A stretch of DNA of 64,000 nt from Dryomyza anilis (Eukaryota > Arthropoda > Insecta > Diptera > Dryomyzidae), in NCBI GenBank assembly GCA_951804985.1, contig OX638132.1, positions 22,511,989-22,575,988 on the forward strand. Reading direction: 5' to 3'. Each line of letters begins with the position of its first letter. Position 1 is the stretch's first letter. Shown here piece after piece: positions 22,570 to 34,556 of this stretch. The translations under genes and the position numbers were made by a program. The notes under the pieces are model-generated. The model saw nothing but the letters and a program-made list of their open reading frames with translations. It searched no databases and was not told the DNA's origin.

Positions 22570-24479
22570 CAATAGCAATAATTTAGTTTTTATTTAGCGA
22601 AATTTTTAACTGCTACCAAATATGTATTGAAATTCTGAACATCGTTGCCATTTAATGTGTAATTGTTCTTGTGTATATTATTATTTTGCCGCATTTATAT
22701 CCAATTTTGACTCACTTTTATGCAATCACAAATAATTTTTAAGCTTATGTTTTATTTTGTTTATTTTAGATAATACGTTGTATATATATTTAGCTCTATT
22801 ATAATAATTGTAACTAAATATATATTTACATTTTAAGTAATGTGTTGTGTTTAATTAAACGGAACCTGCGGTAAAATGGGACACGTTTTGATGTGCCTTC
22901 AAAAGGTACACTATTTTTAAAAATTCTTTTGAAGTGTATATTCTATAAAATGGTTCATGATCTAACTGTTTGCATAATCAGAGTACAGTTTCTATGTATT
23001 TTGATTAATGTGTGGACGATTTTTAAAACAGTTCTTTTTCGGACGGCCGAAATATCCTGAGGTAATGTGGTAAATGTTCCATTTTAAATTTCTGCATTAT
23101 TACAAGTTTATTTACAACATAAACAATTTAAATACATACAGAATATATCGTCGTTGTAGAACGAAAAGTCACCAAATACATTTTTATGAAAAACTAAATT
23201 TTCGATTTGTTGTTTGTTGTTTAATATTATAAAAAGTAATTGATGAATTTTTAAAGTTGAAAAATCAACTAAAAGATTTACATTGAGATCATCGATTAAA
23301 AATCGACAGATATATAGATTTTTGTAAATTAATATTTGGCATTTTGAAAATGTATTTGGTGACATTTCATTCTACAACGCCGATATAGAAAATATAAATA
23401 TAACCCTGCAGTGAAATCTAAACTAGTAGCATAAACATGTAGTATTTATATTAACAACCATGTTTCTAGATCGGTAACTAGTTAAAATGGATGCAGAGAA
23501 AAATTAGATCAGAACCTGTTCGTAGAGGAACGTGTCAAAATTGTCAAAAACAAAATACATTTTGAAATACAAATTATATTTCATTTCTTTATTTTGTAGG
23601 AAACATCTTTCTTTTTAATTTTGTAGTTCCATCGGTTGATTTGTTTTATTTCTTTCCGCCATGGACTCATACACTCTAACAAATAACCTATTTGAAAGGT
23701 CGTTACAACCGTGCATTGATAGAAAACCGCGCCAGTCGTTCTTCTTACGTTGTCCACTATCAAGTCTCATTTCAAGATATTTCTTGACTGGAGAAATTTC
23801 GTCCATTCGTCCCACATGATTTAGACAGCAAAACCGTTATATCTTGATGCGCTTGAATATCGTCATGTTCCAATTGGTAAATATTAACCAGTTTAAAGAA
23901 GGAATTAGTACATAGGAACTAGTACATAGACTGACTGTAAAAAAATAGTCTATAGATTGGTTAAATGAAACTAGTTTAAAAACTACATAAACGTAATGCA
24001 AGAGGGGACAATTGACACATCGTAGGACAGGAGCATTGAAAACATTACAGTTCATTGTATGAAAATGGGTTCGAGACCTAGACCAATACTAGTATTCAAC
24101 TAGTCCTTTACACTGCAGGGAATGAACAAAAATTATGGAAATTAAAAAAAAATGTTGTAAAAGAATAAAAAGCGAATACTCCATAAATATCTACCAGAAG
24201 CAATTATTTTATTAATTTATGAAAATAACAAAAAATTGTGCAATTATAAATTATTGAGCAATTTCTTTCGCCGTTATGTCTGACCAATGTGAATTTCTAG
24301 TAAATTGTAACCGTTTCCTTACATTTTATGAGTAATGAAATTAGCACGATGTAATTTATGACGAAATCATTTAGAATAATATCACATTACCAATGTCTTT
24401 TGAAATGGGACTTGCAAATACGAATGGGTTCATTTTAGCAAGAGAGACCAGAAGATTGTTTATCTGACGTAGTTAAGGT
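22570..24479. other. Intergenic between apyrase and Exd2, repeat-bearing
   Basis: It begins with the apyrase 3' UTR, AT-rich and with no perfect AATAAA near the stop that I could fix. It contains the palindromic element at 23143-23389. From 23400 to 24480 no gene was recognised; the minus-strand frames near 23581-24055 lack domains and overlap each other. Confidence 0.4.
23143..23389. mobile_element. Palindromic MITE with about 40-bp arms
   Basis: The left arm starts ATATATCGTCGTTGTAGAAC and continues GAAAAGTCACCAAATACATTTT. The right arm is its inverse (AAAATGTATTTGGTGACATT followed by TCATTCTACAACGCCGATAT). Single-end relics with 'tgtaaattaatatttggca' and 'ctacaacgac' occur near 46360-46400 and 62320-62385, so it is dispersed. 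247 bp, non-coding. Confidence 0.7.
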
Positions 24480-25470
24480 TTTTGTACCCTAAGGACCTAA
24501 ACTAAGAGTGAAAGGTTATATTAAATTTGGTACGCCGTTTGTAACACCCAGATGGAGGCTTATTCGATGAAAAGGTATATTCATGATAAGCACGTCTATT
24601 TTACGTCCGTCTATCTGTTTAAATCACAAGTACAGGATTACTAGAAGAGCTAGATAAATGAAACTCCTAATTTCGATTACTTATATACCTGCCTTAGAAA
24701 CCTGTCAGAAAGATCGGTTGATAGTGATCTGTGAACCGACCACTTATATTCAAATACCTCATATAACACTGACATTTACGGGTGAATGTAGCTTTACACC
24801 GCATGAAGTAAACTTTTTTGCTCAAATATATTTTCAATTTATGCTCAAATACACAAAAATAATATTTTTCTACGAAGACTTGTAGAGATCGAAAAAAAAT
24901 AATTGAAAATTCGGGACACTTTGGTTTCGTTTTTATACCCTACACTAAGAGTGAAAGGGTATATTCAGTTTGGTACGCCGTTTGTAACACCCAGAAGGAA
25001 GCATCTCCGGTATGGAAAAGTATATATATTCTTGATCAGCATGACCTTCTGAGTCGATTTGTATGTGCTGTATGCGTGAAAAAATTGGCAAGATCGGTCT
25101 ATTGTGACCTGTGATCTGAGCACTTATATTCAAATACCTCATATAAAATTTACATCAACAGATTAATTTTACTGTATATGTGCTTAGGTAAACTATTTTG
25201 GTCAAATATATATTGACTTTATGCTCAAATACATGAAAATAATATATTCCGGCAAAATGACTTGTAGTTAAAAAAAAAATCAAAATACGGTACACCTACC
25301 CGATTGTACATATGGGTATCAAATGAATGGAAATTCTTCAGCGATTGAAAGTTTGTAGTTATTTTCAGGATTCATATACCCTGGTGACCTATATACCACT
25401 TTAAATGGTAACCAATCATATGTGTAGGTTATTTCTGGTCGGCTTAGACCGACTATAATTTTGATAATCC
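24480..25470. repeat. Dispersed repeat E ('accctacactaagagtgaaa'), two head-to-tail units
   Basis: Unit 1 (about 24480-24890) and unit 2 (about 24930-25290) share 'aagagtgaaag', 'ggtacgccgtttgtaacacc' followed by 'cagaaggaagc', 'gatcggt..attgtgacctgtga' and 'cacttatattcaaatacctc'. A tail block with 'gtttgtagttattttcagga' follows, to about 25470. Similar units recur at 52990-53400, and the tail at 55545-55700 and 61180-61400. The head resembles a repeat widely scattered in Diptera ('ccctTGCAGAGGGTATTATA'-type sequences of Drosophila). The transposon class is not assigned. Confidence 0.6.
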
Positions 25471-26148
25471 TAACTATCATAATAACACCTACTTAAAAAT
25501 GTCCCTACTTTAAAATTTACCATGTGATCTAACCTTCCCAACTGGTTTTAGTTTGAAAGCTATTTTCATATTGGAATTATTAGAAAGAAGAGCCAGGTAC
25601 ATTTTCAGTTCATTAAACAAAACCACATAAACAAATTATCATGTAGTAATATTATATAATATAACTTAATATTTTGACCAAATGAAAATTTCTATTGAAC
25701 CTTTAGCTCTTATCTGAAAAATAAAAAATATTATCTCAAGGTACATTTAAAAAATGATTTACCAAGATGGAGCAAAAGGTCGAATAGTAAATATGATCAA
25801 AATATGTGTTTGGTTTTATGCAATGAAGGGTGATATTTAATGAAAATTAACATAGTAAAATATTGCAATGTATGTTTAAGTTCACGACTATTTGTAATAA
25901 AAATTTAAAAAAAAAAAAGTTTTTTGCATTGCAATAGCTGTACAAAGAAATATTATTTCAAGCACGTACTGAAAATTGGCAGATTATTTTATAAAGATAT
26001 ATAACATAACGAACATAAAATTAGGCGACATTTAAATTTTGTCTCTGTTTGGTTATGGTCACTGATAACACTCAACATTTATATAAATAATTATTAATTT
26101 TTAATAAAAATATATTAAATTGAATATGAATTTTCTTGGTATATAAGG

Positions 26149-28616
26149 CTATAATTGTTTGGTATCGGTTTTATTTTCCAATACATTTCCAAGCTGCAGT
26201 TGGGCTTCACTCACTGACATCGTATTGAGACCAGCAATTATTAGATCATCTTGTTTAACGCGTCCCTCGGTTGCGCGTATCTCCAAACTATTTACAATAA
26301 AGCTAAATTAGTATCAAGTAAATATGAAATATGTAAATATGTTTACCGATTAGCATTGTGATTGACATTCCAAAGTGGGGGCATAAACTTGGGCTGCATT
26401 GTGTGCAGAAAATGTTCGCGCCACTGCTTCTCCAGTTCAACGAGGCCACCGTGTGCGACCTCAAAGCAACGCACTACCTTTTCACCATGCTGACAGTAGT
26501 GTTCGTTCTCCACGCTGTGGAATTAATTAATATATCTAAAACGTTCTTGTATTATTAGCAGTAATAAATAATGCATACGTTGTATCAATATTAGCGGCCT
26601 CCTGCAGCAGTTGCATCGACAGCTCTATTGTTTCTTCATTCTCTTCCTGTTTGTAGTAATCGAGTAGCACTTGTTGGAGCTGCTGCTTGCGGACCTCTGG
26701 TATTTTGTGGCCATTGTGCAGTAAAGCGCGCGCCGCTGACTTTAATTGTCTAATTTGCAAGGTAAAATTAATTTTTATGATTTTATATTATTTAAATTAT
26801 AAAAACTACTTTAATTCAGGCACTTCGATAGCTTTGATGGCGCCATCTGCATTGGCAAATGGTGCGTCGCAGAGCTTGGCCAACTTGTTGCGTATCTTGA
26901 TGTCCGAGATGTTGCTGAGCTGATGGCAGCGAGGACAGAGGAGCAGAACATCATGTGAGGTGTGCGATTTCATGACCACTAAAAGATTTTTATAAAAATA
27001 AAGTCACATACAAATAATGGTTATACTTAATTTTACGATTTATGTTTTAATAATAACTATTTTAATTAATATTATTAAATATAATAATTGTTTTAAATAA
27101 TGATTATGCATTGTATACCAACCTGGAAAATGTTTTCTATACTCGCGCGGCACCACATTTTTTCGTATATACGCATCACGGCAGCCGCACACAACACAAC
27201 GATTCTCCTTGGGCAACTGATAGTAGCGACCTACCTCACCGACTGCGCGTCCGGCAGGTTCAAAATTCAGGCGCACCGTAAAAGGGTCCGCTTTTATTTC
27301 GACGCCCAGGTTTTGCCCTAAATACCAATTAGCTTTCTTGCGATCTATGGTGCAGAGGAGTTCGCCATCGGGCGCCTCCAGCAAACAATTGTCGTAAAGT
27401 GTTTTGGAACGTGTACTGATGCCACGCGATTGTGTTTTGCGCGCTTGCCAAGCGTTGGCATCCTTCTTGTTTGTGGTGCCAGCACCTTTTTGTTTTTTAT
27501 TAATCGGCATATTATTGAGAAAGCCCTCCTTAAAGCGTACATCGAAAAAGGGTTCAATGCGTTTAAGCAACGGTGACAAATCATGTTTGCGAAATTGCCA
27601 AAAACGTCTGTAAATAAAATTTTAAATTAAAATCACTCAAACCAATATTACAAGAGCTAAGTTGTATAACAAAATAGTTTTGGTATATCGGGTCTAGGTA
27701 CAGTTTGGATTACGGTTTAGCCGAAATTTTCAATGAGAAATACATTTTTTTAATCAACCAAGAAACTTGAAATCAAATAGCTTAAAATTAAATTAAAAAA
27801 AAAAAATTAAAGTAACACTCAATTTCTGTTTAAAATGGTAAACTTTGTCTCATTACGTACTTGGGCTCTAACTGATCAGTTAATTTTTTGAAAATCTCCA
27901 CCGCCACCAGTGCATCGTTGGCCGCATATTCCAGCTGTCTGTCGCTAAGCACTTTTGCCTCCCAGTCGGAGCAGACCAGTCGCCAATGCTTATCCAGGTG
28001 GATGTGTAGCAGCGACTTTGAAAGCTTTGCCAGTCCCTCAGCCTTGTGTCCGGTCATTGCGGCCAAAAAACGCAAATCAAAAGTACTGGCGACACCAACA
28101 CCAAAATCATGCGACAACTTTTGTGCGTCATCTTGCGGCGCAACACCCACCTTCATGACTTCATCATCTTCGAGTAATTCGCGCAGCGACTTTGGTATAT
28201 GTTGCAGGCAACAGAGTCTAAACAGTGCGCAAAGCCCTTGATGAGAGGAGAGTTGCAGTAGCGCAGTTGGACGACGTGTGCCGCCAACTGTCACCCATTC
28301 ACAGTCGAAGCCAAGTACCTTATAGCTGTCGCAATGCCTACCAAAATTTGCAAGAAAATAACCCAAATTGATTAACGATTTCGCAGAATAGTTGAGTGAC
28401 TCACCTTTTTAGTGTTTTTACCACGCGGTGACACTCATCCGCGGTCTCTATAATTTCGATACGTCTGTGTTGCAGCGCTTTGTTGTCGCCGCCAAATGCA
28501 AAGCGCAACCGTTGTCTTATAGCTGCCTTATGACGAAGAACAAAAAACAGGAGACCCACTCCGGCCGTGGTAATGGTAAGCACTCGTGTTGTTATGCGAC
28601 TAGTTTCTGAATCCAT
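26149..28616 (-). CDS. Exd2: EXD2-type 3'-5' exonuclease, 606 aa, seven exons
   Basis: Coding exons: 28616-28405, 28337-27861, 27607-27123, 26978-26810, 26749-26579, 26514-26347 and 26287-26149. All introns are GT..AG and the phases close to 607 codons. The ATG at 28616 starts MDSETSRITT; residues 12-27 are one hydrophobic segment, matching the N-terminal outer-mitochondrial-membrane anchor of human EXD2. Residues 76-225 are the DEDDy exonuclease domain: D82 and E84 in FDCEW, D140/D141 in APQDDAQKL, and Y208 and D212 in YAANDA. The middle (about 250-430) has the EXD2-specific region, with CVVCGC and later CPRCHQ (a zinc-binding, HNH-like arrangement). The C-terminal part is helical. EXD2 trims nucleic acid 3' ends and is tied to mitochondrial translation and to DNA-end resection. 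Length matches human EXD2 (621 aa). Drosophila counterpart probably CG6744. Confidence 0.95.
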
Positions 28617-29917
28617 TTTTTCTTTTCCTTTTTTTTATAATTTTCCTTTAAAGTTTTACATTGAACAAACATTAAATTTATTATTTATTAATTTTAAAAA
28701 TTAAAAAAATAATTTTATTTATTTTTGATGAAGAAAGATGGTGAAATTCTAGCAGTGTTGCCAGACTCGAAGAAAAATATCCCCTAGAAATCACAGAAAG
28801 CCCCCAAAATGAGTCTTTTTAACAAAAAAAAACCCAATTTTTTTTTTTTAATAATATGTCAAATATTTTACAAATATTAAAATCGTCAAGTTAAATTCTT
28901 CATTATTTTTAAAATTTTATCATTTGTAACATATCGTCTCTTTGTTCAGAATAAGTGCAACCGTATTCAAATAGCATAAATCGAGCGCGTAGAATACAAT
29001 CGGCCATTTCAATAGATATTTTATTTTTTTATTTATCTTTTATTATGATTAATATGTAAAATGCCTTTTCTATACTTGCTTTTTAAGGAGGCAATGAAAA
29101 ACGTTATAGCTAGTTTGATGGTATGCATATGCTTTTTAACACCATCTCCGTCATTTTCAAATTTCGAAGCCCAAATCTGATGAATAAAAAATGAATGATA
29201 ATCACCCACAATTTTATTTCATATATAACAAATGGAACTTGAACATTTTGATCACCCATTTCGTTTAATTTTCGAAAAAAAAATGTATATTTTTTTCCTC
29301 ACTAAATATTTATAAATTCATTTAATAAAAATAAAAATAAATACCTCGGTTGTTTAGAACACACTCGACGTGACTGATTCCAATGTTTTAGTGGTTCAAG
29401 AAGTCACATCGCTTTGCTTCACACCATGTTTATACTCCCTTTTACTGAAATCTACCCCCTTTTGCAAAAATTACTTACATTTTTTTAATTTGATGAGAAC
29501 AATTTCTTGCGCCCCAAATAAGTTGTCAATATTATAATTTTCCAAATAACTATGATCAATTTTCAGTAAAATAAATGTAATATTTTCGACATGGTCTTAA
29601 AATTGCAGAATTTATATATATAAATATACGTTTGTATCCATTTTAATAAATAAAATATTGAAAACACCATGTATTTCATGGTTTTTCATATACACCCCAA
29701 CTCTTCAACAGACCACATCACATTATCATAAAATTAAGAGTGAGTAAAAATGTCAAAATTACATATCTATTAATTTATTTGAAATCTTCACATTAGTGAA
29801 ATGCATATTTCTAATCCATTTTCAATAAATTTACTCCCTATATTTCATTTTCTACTCCATTTTGTAATATCCCAAAATTTTCAAATCTACTTCTATTGCA
29901 TTAGCGAAAAGTGTGAA
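28617..29917. other. Upstream of Exd2; no gene recognised
   Basis: Very AT-rich sequence with long A and T runs. The Exd2 promoter should be in the first few hundred bases, but no element stands out. Minor repeats of 'tactcc' and 'catttt' words near 29430-29870; nothing coding. Confidence 0.4.
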
Positions 29918-30429
29918 CACTGGATCTATAGTTTAATGTCGAATCCGAACGGCGTGGTGAGACCTTTTTTATGGGCGGTGTTTACTCTCGAAGGTTTGCC
30001 ATTGGCTGCATTCGGCGACCTCAGCAGTTGTGGAACTGTTGAGTAATTTTCGCTTGAATGGCATGCTACATTTGCGCTGCCTTTGTTATCGATGACATTT
30101 TAACTAAAATATTTATAAACAAAAATGGAATTTAGATTGAAAATATGTTTTTAATCAATTAAAGAGTTGTATGTAAATTTAATAAAATATTAATAATAAA
30201 TTAATAAATTAAATTGACAGCTGAGATAGCGGTGCATTCAGTAACAGTGAGCGATTAGTTACTGAGCAGTATCGCAACTGCTGAGGTCGCTGAATGCAGC
30301 CATTGACTCCGAGAGGTAGCGTCTGATAGAAAAATGTTGTCTATGAAAAGATGTTGTTAGCTCCAGTCCAGGTTTGAACATGGGACCTTACGGCACGCAG
30401 TCCAACACACTACCCTCTGAGCTACCGAT
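29918..30429 (-). mobile_element. tRNA-derived SINE, copy 1, split by a MITE
   Basis: On the minus strand, a diverged tRNA-like head (30429 downward, A-box-like 'tagctcagagg' and B-box-like region degenerate) is followed by the SINE body ('aacaacatcttttcatagac', 'acctctcgg'), then interrupted by family A copy 2 at 30005-30300. The body resumes with 'ggcaaaccttcgagagtaaa' and ends near 'aaactatagatccagtg', without the (ATT)n tail. Compared with 41159-41463 it is older and 3' truncated. Confidence 0.75.
30005..30300. mobile_element. MITE family A, copy 2, inserted in the SINE
   Basis: 296 bp with ends GCTGCATTCGGCGACCTCAG and CTGAGGTCGCTGAATGCAGC (terminal inverted repeat of about 27 bp including 'cagttg'). 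The flanks are CATTG on both sides (30000-30004 and 30301-30305). The empty site is visible in the SINE at 41 kb ('gtttgccattt..ccgagagg'), so the insertion point and the 5-bp duplication are directly confirmed. Confidence 0.88.
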
Positions 30430-30826
30430 TACATTAATAAATGTATATAATACAAAACAATTTTAAAAAACACCTAGACACTTTTCGAAAACCCTAATAT
30501 GACGACACTGACTGGAGTTAGTGATGCTTTTATTCTGAGTACACAGTAGTATTTAGCCAATACTAAGTCCCTATATTCGATACTTTTTACAGTTTTTTTT
30601 TTAAATTACTAAATTCTTCAAATAATTATTTGTCTAACAGCAGTGAAAACAAACAAAATCCAACATAATTTTTCCAATTATTTATTTTATTCACTAAATG
30701 GAAATGTACTCTTCTTATTACATATGTGTAGTACATAAAAATGTGTTAAAAATTACATAAATATACAAACGCAAACAAATAAATCACTTATTACATATTT
30801 AAACATTAATAAACATATTAACAGTT

Positions 30827-31195
30827 AGTGTATTCATAGTTGGTCATATTTTAACGTGGTATTCGTATCATCTAGTATATACGACACAATAGAAATATCA
30901 CAACTATTGTACTTGAGAGAAGCCCTGAGGCATGTTTTTTGGTGTAGTTTTTGGGAAATGAAGAAAAATTGTGAAATTGAAGACAATTAATGCACATAAA
31001 ATGTTAATTTATTTGTTATTCTTTTCAAATCGAGGAATATTAATGATAATTTTAAAAAATCAAAATTTTATAAGAATCAGCTGCATTTATTTGACGAAAT
31101 ATTTTAACAAGCAGAAAAGTGGTGCTCACAGTTCAATTGCCGTACTATCGTATTCGAACAATGTCGTACCAATACCATGAAACTATGAATACGCT
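30827..31195. mobile_element. MITE family D, copy 2, complete
   Basis: It starts AGTGTATTCATAGTTGGTCA and ends TACCATGAAACTATGAATACGCT; inverted ends of about 20 bp, 369 bp. The core shares 'gaaattgaagacaa', 'tttcaaatcgaggaatatta' and 'gacgaaatattttaacaagc' with the other copies. A further, shorter copy follows directly at 31196-31505. Confidence 0.8.
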
Positions 31196-31505
31196 AGCTA
31201 TATAAGTGAAATACCACAATTGTTGTATTTGAGAGTAGAACTTAAGCAAGTTTTTGAAGTCTCATTTTGTGAAATTTAGGTTAAATAGTGCGCATAAATT
31301 ATTAAATTATTTATTTTTTCTTTACAAATCAAGGTATATTAATGATAATTTGAAAATGAAATCTAAATTTATAAGAATCAGTTGCATTTATTTGATGAAA
31401 CACTTGAATAAACAAAAAAATGGTGCTCACAGTTTAATTGCTATACTTTCGTATATATACAATGTTGTACCAATCCTACTAAACTGTGAATATGCTAACA
31501 GTTTT
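31196..31505. mobile_element. MITE family D, copy 3, abutting copy 2
   Basis: It begins inside the family sequence ('tataagtgaaataccacaat'), lacks the left terminal repeat and ends AAACTGTGAATATGCTA. It is in the same orientation as copy 2, so the pair is a head-to-tail tandem with one missing end. The 98-codon ORF here lies wholly in the element. Confidence 0.75.
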
Positions 31506-31754
31506 AAAGTACCTGCTTTTGAAAAATACTTTAAAATAAAATATTTATAGTTATTTTCTGAGCAGTGTTATTTTTAAAGTTTGTTTTTATTTTGTGCACA
31601 ATATTTATGGCATATTTGGAGATTTTCATGTACAATCATATATGAAAAATAAGTTCGATTGCATTTAATTTGATACTGCATACGTATTACTAAAGTGTGG
31701 CTGTATAAAACTTCATTTGATGGAATTTTAATAGATAAGTGACAAATTTATGTT

Positions 31755-32749
31755 GGGATCCGTACGAAATATCGAAAAAAATATGTCGAAACCTTAAAAT
31801 GTCGAAATTATAATAGCCTTAGAACGCCGAAACAATATTTGGCCGAATCACAAAATGTCAAAAAATATTTTAAAGCTAGAAAATGTCGACAAATTTTTTA
31901 AACTATAAATACAAAAACATTTTTTTTATAGGATCAAAAAATGTCGAAAATTAAAATGCCGAAATATTAAAATGTTGAAATACAAATTTCAAATCCTATA
32001 TGAGCAAGTCCACACCAAATCTCGTAGGATTTGCAACTCACTCTCTTCGATTTCAATGATATTTTGCCAACTGATAAAGGGTATCGGGATCTGCATTCAC
32101 CATTTTTTTCCGACCACTATTGCCAAAGATATCACTTTTTCCAGAGATACAGTCCAAAGTTAAAAAATTGTCAATGATAACTTTTGTATGGTGGTTCCTA
32201 TCTATTGAAATATCCCTTGATGTTAGAAACTTTGATAAGGTTTCGTTTTAAAACTAATAAAACAATCTTTTGGAAAATTCTTCTTAACATTATCATATGA
32301 CCAATGGTCGTTATCCTTGAACTTGGAATTGCATGTCCTTAAAAAAAGTATTTAAAAAAAAATCGAAATTTATGTTGATTTTTTATAAGTGTTGAAGCTA
32401 AATTCCAAGATGGTATTTTGAAGGCAGCATATTTAAAAATCTCCGCATGAATCCTAGAGTAGCTAAAAATCAGAATTCGTTCTTTTCTAATATCTTTATC
32501 TTCGAGTTTTTTCGACATTTTCCATCATTTTTCGGCAAAAAATGATTTCGTCATATTAAATTTCGACATTTTTAGTTTTCGTCATTTTGTTTTTCAACAT
32601 TTTAGTTTTCAACATTTTTTTTTCGACATTTTGGTTTTCGACATTTTTGTTTTCGACATTTTCAGGTTTCGGCATTTTTATTTTGTACATTTTTGTGTTC
32701 GGTATTTTTAGTCTCGATATTTTAAATTTCGACTTATCGTACCAGACCC
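31755..32749. mobile_element. Foldback element with 9-bp target duplication (Mutator-like/FB type)
   Basis: The ends GGGATCCGTACGAAATATCG and, inverted, GGGTCTGGTACGATAAGTCG bracket 995 bp. The 9-bp word ATTTATGTT flanks both sides (31746-31754 and 32750-32758). The left arm (to about 31980) is an array of 'aaaatgtcgaaa' words. The right arm (32510-32735) is an array of the inverse 'tttcgacatttt'. A unique middle of roughly 500 bp separates them. This is the build of Drosophila FB elements, which belong to the Mutator-like group and also make 9-bp duplications. No transposase is present. The ORFs over it are products of the array. Confidence 0.82.
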
Positions 32750-33452
32750 ATTTATGTTGTGTGCAGCCATCGTAAAACTGTTTTAAATTGAAATTGTAAC
32801 CGCAAACATTAAAAATTGTTTTCTATCTGTAACAAATTAAAACAGCATTAATCGAAACTTGTAACTGGAACAGAACTAATTTCGATACTTGCAATTTATC
32901 AACTTTGTGTTTGCATGAAATTTAAACTTTCTTAAAATTTTTACTACACTGCAAACTAAAACAATTGCAATTATTATTAAAAATGTTTATGTTTTTCTTT
33001 TAGTATTTATTAACTACATTTATCATTGGTTTAAAACTTTAATATTAGCACGAAATCTTAAGTTTCAAGTTTAAGTTATTTATAAATTTAAATTTACTAA
33101 TTTATCAGGCTTTAATTATTAAATATCTATACTTTCACCTGTGTTACAAGTACTTCATAGTTTTTAAGTAATGCCAAAACTGAGCACAAATAACTAGCTT
33201 TAACATTGAGTCATCCGTCTTTTGAGCAAGGCCATACATAAATGCATTTTAATACATCTTTTCTTCTTAAATGATTTCGGGAATAGAATTAAAATGTATA
33301 TATATCGTTCTATGTGACTTGAGTATTCATACCTCTAAAATTAAAAAAAAATACAATTAGTTTATTTAATTATCTGCTATTATTATGAGAGAAACCACAG
33401 AGCGCGCGTTCGGTATTACTACGCCAGCCAACTTCAATTATTTATTAGTCAA
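32750..33452. other. 3' flank of the SLC35G-type gene, AT-rich
   Basis: No gene recognised. A 'gtgtatagtgc'-poor, T-rich sequence with one 'ctgcaaactaaaac'. TTTATT words on the plus strand (for example near 33007 and 33438) could serve as minus-strand polyadenylation signals of the transporter gene. Confidence 0.35.
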
Positions 33453-34556
33453 TTATTCGATTATTAAAAATCTTAAACGTTTCCGTGCCGTCGACTCGCG
33501 TGGCAACGACATCGCCCATTTTTTAAGCGCGGTCAACACAACCGAACTGACCACTAACATGGCACCAATCAGTGAATAACCAGTTGGCGTCTCACCGAAG
33601 AACATCATTTGCCAGATGAAGGCAAACACAATATCGGCGCAACGCGCTATTGCAACTGGTCCCGCCTGCTCCAGTTGCAGCGAAAGCGTCAGTAGTATTT
33701 GGCCCAAAAACGAGAAGAGACCTAGCACAACGACCAGCCAACGATCGCGACCACAGGCAGGCCAACATATGGCGCCAATTGAGGCACAAACTATCAGCGT
33801 GTAGATTAGGGCAAAGGCTCCAAAGTTTGTCATAATAACAGAGAAATGTAGACCCTTGAGAGCTCGCAACAATATGTAGACGTTGGCACCGAAGAGTGTC
33901 GATGAAATGGCCGCCACTGGACCCCAGATCTCATAGCGTTTATCCAGATAGCGTTCGGCCTCCAGCGAGGGCGCCGCATCACCAAATACAAATGGAGGAC
34001 GTGTGATCAGTACTACACCCACCAATGTCAGTATAATGGTAATAATGTTAAATAGACTACAGTGTTCTTTGAGAAAAACGCGCGCAAATATCGCCACAAA
34101 TACGGGAGTGGAAAATATAATAACACTGGCATCCGCTAGTGGCATGTGACGAAAGGCGTAGAAGCTGAGCATTAGGCCAGTGGTACCCATAAAGCAACGC
34201 AGCAGCAGTATGATGCGTTTGCCCTCGGGAAAGACGGGCTGCTTGGTGTATATGACAATTGGTATAGTCGGCAAAAGCACACCTATGAATCTAACAAAGA
34301 AAAGTTAAAAAAAAAGCTTATATGCTATGTGAAATGATGCTGCTCACCTGAACGATGCCAATTCCATTGGATTTACGTCGACGAGACCCTTGACTATCAC
34401 CGAACAAAGCGAAAAAAACAAGGACGACATTGTGGCCAATATGATGCCCAGATAGGGACAGTTCAACTTCGTCTTTAGTCTTGCTATCCAACGTTTGGAG
34501 GTGTCGCCATGACGCAGTCCATCCACAAATTGATACAGTTCCAGATTTTCAGGCAT
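33453..34556 (-). CDS. SLC35G-type EamA/DMT-superfamily membrane transporter, 348 aa
   Basis: Exons 34556-34348 and 34290-33453 with a 57-bp intron (donor TTCAG|GTGAGC, acceptor TTGTTAG|ATTCAT). The ATG at 34556 (MPENLELYQF) is used; a four-codon upstream extension begins with GTG and is rejected. About ten hydrophobic helices are visible, with two EamA repeats (about 45-185 and 200-335). SLC35G-like features are SLFFSLCSVIVKGLVDVNPMEL in the first helix region, LRCFMGTTGLMLSFYAFRHMPLADA with an Ala-Asp-Ala turn, and GPVAIARCADIVFAF late in repeat 2. Human SLC35G1 sits in ER/plasma membrane and is linked to calcium entry and, more recently, citrate transport; the substrate here is unknown. 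Flies have several paralogues and I do not assign one. Confidence 0.9.

Noticed and set aside
27345..27584. Alternative minus-strand frame and plus-strand frames over the Exd2 exons
   Set aside because: They are shadows of the Exd2 exon, which carries conserved motifs and closes with correct splice phases.
30971..31550. Plus-strand frames of 69 and 98 codons
   Set aside because: Both lie inside family D MITE copies and share sequence only because the copies do; no known protein.
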